Assembly (NCBI GenBank): GCA_035650355.1
Contig: DASRHT010000058.1
Span: forward strand, 1 to 64,000
Direction: 5' to 3'
Length of the DNA stretch: 64,000 nucleotides
Source: DASRHT01 sp035650355
Lineage (GTDB): Bacteria > Chloroflexota > Ktedonobacteria > Ktedonobacterales > Ktedonobacteraceae
Shown one piece after another: positions 63,699 to 64,000 of this stretch (its first letter is position 1; every line of letters begins with the position of its first letter). Below the pieces are notes generated by a model. It was not told the origin of the DNA. It did no database searches and saw only the letters and a list, made by a program, of their open reading frames with translations. Position numbers and translations under genes: made by a program.

Positions 63699-64000
63699 AT
63701 GACAACTGGTAAGCAAGATCGCATAATGGACCCTGCACGACAACAAAATAGCAAGCCGTATCTCGACCGGGCGGATATTGTCATTATCGGCAATGGCATC
63801 GCCGGACTGACCGCTGCTATCGAAGCGCGCGGCCTCGCGCCCGATAAGCGGATCGTGATGATTACGGATCAAACCCATCCCACCATCAACACCCCTGCGC
63901 TGAAGCAATTTGCGATAGGGAAGCTGGAGCGAGAGCAGCTCCTGGCCTATCCGGCAGGTACTGAGCGAGCCGAGCGTATTCATGTGGTGACGGCCCATGT
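63699..64000 (+). CDS. NAD(P)/FAD-dependent oxidoreductase, 5' part
   Basis: At least 100 residues, cut by the window end. After a 25-residue lead comes the FAD-binding Rossmann motif IVIIGNGIAGLTAAIEA (GxGxxG) and the second strand RIVMITD. The segment TPALKQFAIGKL is typical of pyridine nucleotide-disulfide oxidoreductases and NirB-like reductases. ATG 63699 with AAGGAAG. The partner or substrate cannot be judged from this part. Confidence 0.8.
   Translation, partial: MTTGKQDRIMDPARQQNSKPYLDRADIVIIGNGIAGLTAAIEARGLAPDKRIVMITDQTHPTINTPALKQFAIGKLEREQLLAYPAGTERAERIHVVTAH

Overview
The window looks like chromosome of a large-genome Chloroflexota bacterium, most likely of the Ktedonobacteria. 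This is an inference from gene content: exopolysaccharide cluster, XRE-TPR and XRE-NB-ARC-TPR regulators, two linked class A penicillin-binding proteins, a class I lanthipeptide locus, scattered short intergenic repeats and a free-standing 5S rRNA gene. No marker gene was searched against a database.

Layout. 1-7.5 kb: galU, a lipoprotein, small membrane proteins, an orphan SbcD-type nuclease, an M20 amidohydrolase, Ada, a YtxH protein and a single-domain response regulator. 7.8 kb: tRNA-Lys. 8.3-17.1 kb: a one-strand exopolysaccharide operon (GT4, lipid-linked sugar transferase, Wzz/Wzc-like protein with ruined Walker motifs, a natural Wzy-Wzx fusion, GT2, methyltransferase). 17.1-23.3 kb: XRE-TPR regulator, M16 protease, GAF histidine kinase, DUF2795 protein. 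23.5-26.5 kb: tRNA-Phe, polyphosphate kinase, tRNA-Leu, tRNA-Gly. 26.7-32.1 kb: tig-clpX-lon proteostasis operon. 32.4-39.9 kb: miscellaneous genes, including a lone 5S rRNA gene with its own promoter and terminator. 40.2-45.7 kb: tandem class A PBPs. 45.7-46.6 kb: PHP phosphoesterase.

46.8-58.6 kb is the accessory region. A class I lanthipeptide dehydratase (lanB) and a frameshifted cyclase (lanC) run leftward. Divergent from them are a cytoplasmic S41 peptidase and an unlisted 55-residue ORF at 52990-53157 that has a FELD leader motif and a Ser/Thr/Cys core: the likely lanthipeptide precursor. Next come an XRE-NB-ARC-TPR regulator (leftward), a MauE-like membrane redox protein, and two copies of a two-gene module (Tat-exported seven-cysteine mini-protein plus a cytoplasmic partner of about 110 residues), with the relic of a third partner. 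A spaced motif, GACA-N6-TGTC-N6-TGTCGTGG, lies in the same orientation upstream of both the S41-lanA operon and the MauE module, which suggests one regulon. No dedicated transporter or immunity gene is visible.

58.7-64 kb: UvrD/PcrA helicase, a NarL-type two-component pair, a small membrane protein and the start of an FAD-dependent oxidoreductase cut by the window edge. MITE-like elements with long perfect palindromes, a covarying inverted repeat, and GTAGGGGC-type repeats occupy several intergenic gaps. I found no transposase or CRISPR array.
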